This document shows, piece after piece, positions 23,791-26,192 of a DNA stretch of 26,192 nt. Numbering within the stretch: position 1 is the stretch's first letter; each line of letters begins with the position of its first letter. The position numbers were made by a program, and so were the translations under genes. The notes under the pieces are model-generated. The model searched no databases, had not been told where the DNA came from, and was given only the letters and a program-made list of their open reading frames with translations. This stretch comes from Lachnospiraceae bacterium UBA3826 (GTDB lineage Bacteria; Bacillota; Clostridia; Lachnospirales; Lachnospiraceae). The stretch spans positions 1 through 26,192 of the forward strand of contig DGII01000088.1 of assembly GCA_002393095.1 (NCBI GenBank), in the 5' to 3' direction.

Positions 23791-25586
23791 GTATAGAGAA
23801 GCTTAGAAAAGTCGAACAACTTTATAAGAAGATAAGTATGCCGTTTGAACAGGTGATCTTCCCGTTGATCCTTTTGCTCTGGCCGCTTATCAAGGTGAAT
23901 CAGGGGATTGATGTGACGGATTCCACCTACAGCCTGTCCAATTACCTTTTTGCTGACAGACTTAACGGAGTGTGGGTGATGTCCACATATATGTCTAATC
24001 TCTTGGGGTCGTTCCTTGTAAGACTCCCTTATGGCAATACGTTGGCAGGTATCAATGTATATACCGGGTTGATCCTGTCCGGGACGGCACTTTTATGCTA
24101 TTACGGATTACGTAAGGAATTCACGGCACCGGTCATGTTCCTTGGAGAGTTCATGGCAGTGAGCTTCTGCTGGATACCTACGGGTATATTATACAATTAT
24201 CTGACATATCTTCTGTTCAATGGCGCCGCGGTTATATTGTACTATGCGGTCAAGACACGGAAAAGTCTGCTTTTCTATATGGCAGGACTGGTGCTTGGAC
24301 TTAATTCATTCGTAAGGATACCCAATGTAGCCGAGACGGGTCTGATAGTTGTTGTCTGGGTAGGGATGGCCTCGACCCTTAAGAGAGACGGCGGTTACAG
24401 GTGGGAGAAGGGCAATGAACTCGTAGGAATGACGGGAGCCTGCATCGTGGGCTATATAATCGGGATGGCAGTTCCGGTTGCTATCATAGCAGCCGTATAC
24501 GGAGGAGAAAGCCTGACTCGGATGATGGTCGGGCTGACAGCAATGTCACAGAGTAATGAGGAATATACGCTGGCAGCCATGATCCTGTCTATAGTGCGGG
24601 CATACTTAAGAACCCTCAGATGTATGGCTGTGATAGCTGCGGTGATTTTTGCCGGGACACTTATGATGGCAGTGCTTAAGAGAAATCAGATACTTAAGTG
24701 GCTTGGAAGATGTGTATATGCAGCGGTACTGGCGCTTATGCTTCGCTTCTTCTGGGGGAGGGGAATGTACAGCTTCAGATTCTACGAGGATTATACCTCC
24801 ATGTATGAGTGGGGGATGATCATTCTGATCCTTGCATGGATATGTGTTGTAAGCGTACTTGCAGGAGACAGATATAATCCGTTAGTTAAGACCATGGCTG
24901 CAATTACGCTGATGATGCTTCTTATCACCCCGATAGGAAGCAACAATTATACCATGCAGAATATCAACAATATGTTCCTTGTGATGCCCTTTGTCTTATA
25001 TGTGACAGGCGGATGGATGTACAGGGGTACGCACAGAATAAGGCTTGAGAATGTTCTGTATGGATGTAATTTCCCTTGGATGAGTATGATCATAGTTATT
25101 ATAGCTTTTACTTTCTGCCAGACCTTCATGTTCCATAAGGAATTCGTTTTCAGGGACGGAATGGATGGTACTCCGAGGGATTCGACGATATCAGAGGAAG
25201 CAGCGGACTCTGTAAAAGGAATCTATACAAGTAAGTATAATGCCAAGACACTGGGTGAATTATGCGGGTTCATGGGAGAGAATGCAACCATAAGGTCCGT
25301 GATATATTGGGGGGATTGCCCCGGACTTGCCTACATACTGAGGAAGCCTATGGCAATCGGAACTACATGGCCGGACCTGGCATCATATACGATAGAGGAT
25401 TTTGAGACGGATCTGCAGAATACGGCATTTGATAATGCCAAGGGAAGAAATGCGGTTATAAAGCGTAAGTCCTATACGGCAGAGAGTGAGAGTGCTATAC
25501 TTAAGGAAGCTATGTTGAATGATTTTATCGATAATAATCATATGATCCCGATATTTGAGAATGACGAATATATTGTATACAGATAA
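23787..25586 (+). CDS. Large multi-spanning membrane protein, possible GT-C glycosyltransferase
   Basis: A 599-residue protein with around eleven hydrophobic helices and a C-terminal soluble part of about 150 residues. The first outer loop has an acidic GIDVTDSTYS motif (residues 40-49), a position where GT-C enzymes carry catalytic aspartates. I do not recognise a named family with confidence. Its position after an acyltransferase and near GtrA and the ABC flippase suggests transfer of a lipid-linked sugar on the outer face of the membrane; a Wzy-like polymerase is another possibility. Translationally coupled to the upstream gene through the ATGA overlap. Confidence 0.7.
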   Translation: MSIEKLRKVEQLYKKISMPFEQVIFPLILLLWPLIKVNQGIDVTDSTYSLSNYLFADRLNGVWVMSTYMSNLLGSFLVRLPYGNTLAGINVYTGLILSGTALLCYYGLRKEFTAPVMFLGEFMAVSFCWIPTGILYNYLTYLLFNGAAVILYYAVKTRKSLLFYMAGLVLGLNSFVRIPNVAETGLIVVVWVGMASTLKRDGGYRWEKGNELVGMTGACIVGYIIGMAVPVAIIAAVYGGESLTRMMVGLTAMSQSNEEYTLAAMILSIVRAYLRTLRCMAVIAAVIFAGTLMMAVLKRNQILKWLGRCVYAAVLALMLRFFWGRGMYSFRFYEDYTSMYEWGMIILILAWICVVSVLAGDRYNPLVKTMAAITLMMLLITPIGSNNYTMQNINNMFLVMPFVLYVTGGWMYRGTHRIRLENVLYGCNFPWMSMIIVIIAFTFCQTFMFHKEFVFRDGMDGTPRDSTISEEAADSVKGIYTSKYNAKTLGELCGFMGENATIRSVIYWGDCPGLAYILRKPMAIGTTWPDLASYTIEDFETDLQNTAFDNAKGRNAVIKRKSYTAESESAILKEAMLNDFIDNNHMIPIFENDEYIVYR

Positions 25587-25601
25587 AAGATAGCGAGTAT
25601 A

Positions 25602-25610
25602 TGGTATTAT
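25602..25610 (+). promoter_or_regulatory. Possible extended -10 promoter before wecE-like gene
   Basis: TGGTATTAT resembles an extended -10 (TG-N-TATTAT) similar to the one before pseF. It is 36 bases upstream of the ATG. No convincing -35 and no terminator after the previous gene are seen, so the gene may simply be read from upstream. Confidence 0.3.
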
Positions 25611-25645
25611 ACGGATAACAGGAAAGTATAACGGAGAATAAAAGC

Positions 25646-26192
25646 ATGATATATTTTAACGTACCGCCCTTTACAGGCAAGGAATATGACTATATCAAGG
25701 AGGCTGTGAATAATCAGAAGATCTGCGGTGACGGTCCCTTTACCAAGAGGTGTAACGAATGGATAGAGAAAAAGACAGGCTGTAAGAAGGCTCTTCTTAC
25801 TACATCCTGTACCCATGCCACCGAACTGTCGGCTCTTCTTGCGGATATCCGTCCCGGGGATGAGGTGATCATGCCATCATATACCTTCGTATCCACTGCG
25901 GATGCTTTCGTCCTAAGAGGAGCAGTGCCGGTATTCGTGGATATAAGACCGGATACCATGAATATCGATGAGAATAAGATAGAGGATGCCGTTACGGATA
26001 AGACCAAAGCCATCGTACCCGTGCATTATGCCGGAGTGGGCTGTGAGATGGATGTCATCATGGATATAGCGAAGAGACATGAGATCATGGTGATAGAGGA
26101 TGCCGCCCAAGGAATTATGTCAACCTATAAGAATAAGCCCCTTGGAGCAATAGGAGATTTCGGATGTTATTCCTTCCATGAGACGAAGAATT
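25646..26192 (+). CDS. wecE: dTDP-4-amino-4,6-dideoxygalactose transaminase (3' truncated)
   Basis: The frame runs from ATG 25646 (GGAG at 25633-25636) to the window end without a stop, so the protein is cut after about 182 residues. FNVPPFTGKEYDYIKEA, ICGDGPFT, TTSCTHATE, EVIMPSYTF and GCYSFHETKN match WecE/RffA closely; the lysine of HETKN is the expected PLP-binding residue. WecE converts dTDP-4-keto-6-deoxyglucose to dTDP-4-amino-4,6-dideoxygalactose (Fuc4N). This suggests that a second amino sugar is made by genes beyond the window for the same glycan. Another sugar aminotransferase activity is possible. Confidence 0.9.
   Translation, partial: MIYFNVPPFTGKEYDYIKEAVNNQKICGDGPFTKRCNEWIEKKTGCKKALLTTSCTHATELSALLADIRPGDEVIMPSYTFVSTADAFVLRGAVPVFVDIRPDTMNIDENKIEDAVTDKTKAIVPVHYAGVGCEMDVIMDIAKRHEIMVIEDAAQGIMSTYKNKPLGAIGDFGCYSFHETKN

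Overview
The window looks like part of a surface-glycan or flagellin-glycosylation locus from a Gram-positive anaerobe of the Lachnospiraceae type (Butyrivibrio or Roseburia-like). I infer this from the codon habits (many ATA, AGA and AGG codons, moderate-to-low GC by eye), GGAGG-type ribosome binding sites, tightly packed co-directional genes and the protein families. Both ends cut through genes.

Layout. Positions 1-4378 hold a 5'-truncated polyprenyl-phosphate glycosyltransferase, a YfhO-type membrane glycosyltransferase and a radical SAM/SPASM protein, joined by 4-base ATGA overlaps. Positions 4418-15448 hold a pseudaminic acid (nonulosonic acid) pathway: pseB, pseC, then five inserted genes (M28-like DUF4910 protein, AAC(3)-fold acyltransferase, DltA-like adenylation enzyme, acyl carrier protein, fold-III PLP decarboxylase), then pseI, pseG and an ATP-grasp ligase. 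The usual PseH acetyltransferase is not seen. Positions 15505-17256 form an interruption: a reverse-strand AAA/DUF4143 ATPase, an upstream region with three direct repeats at exact 33-bp spacing, and a fragment that may be a relic of a Wadjet JetA-like gene. Positions 17257-26192 resume the glycan locus: a GT2 transferase, a strong terminator with a new promoter, pseF (CMP-activation), a sialyltransferase-like (GT52-like) protein, a PglK-type ABC flippase, GtrA, an acyltransferase-3 membrane protein, a large multi-TM protein that may be a GT-C enzyme, and the start of a WecE-type aminotransferase.

How they may work together. PseB and PseC make the UDP-4-amino sugar. In the standard route PseH acetylates the amine, PseG removes UDP, PseI condenses with phosphoenolpyruvate and PseF makes the CMP-sugar. 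Here an amino-acid-activating enzyme, a carrier protein, a decarboxylase, an ATP-grasp ligase, an AAC(3)-fold transferase and a peptidase-like protein sit exactly where PseH would act. I infer that the nonulosonic acid carries a carrier-protein-derived aminoacyl or omega-aminoacyl group, by a logic resembling the butirosin side chain (BtrI/BtrJ/BtrK/BtrH/BtrG). The GT52-like protein is the best candidate to transfer the finished sugar, and the PglK-like ABC protein may flip the lipid-linked glycan. This is the most interesting system in the window; the chemistry is inferred, not shown.
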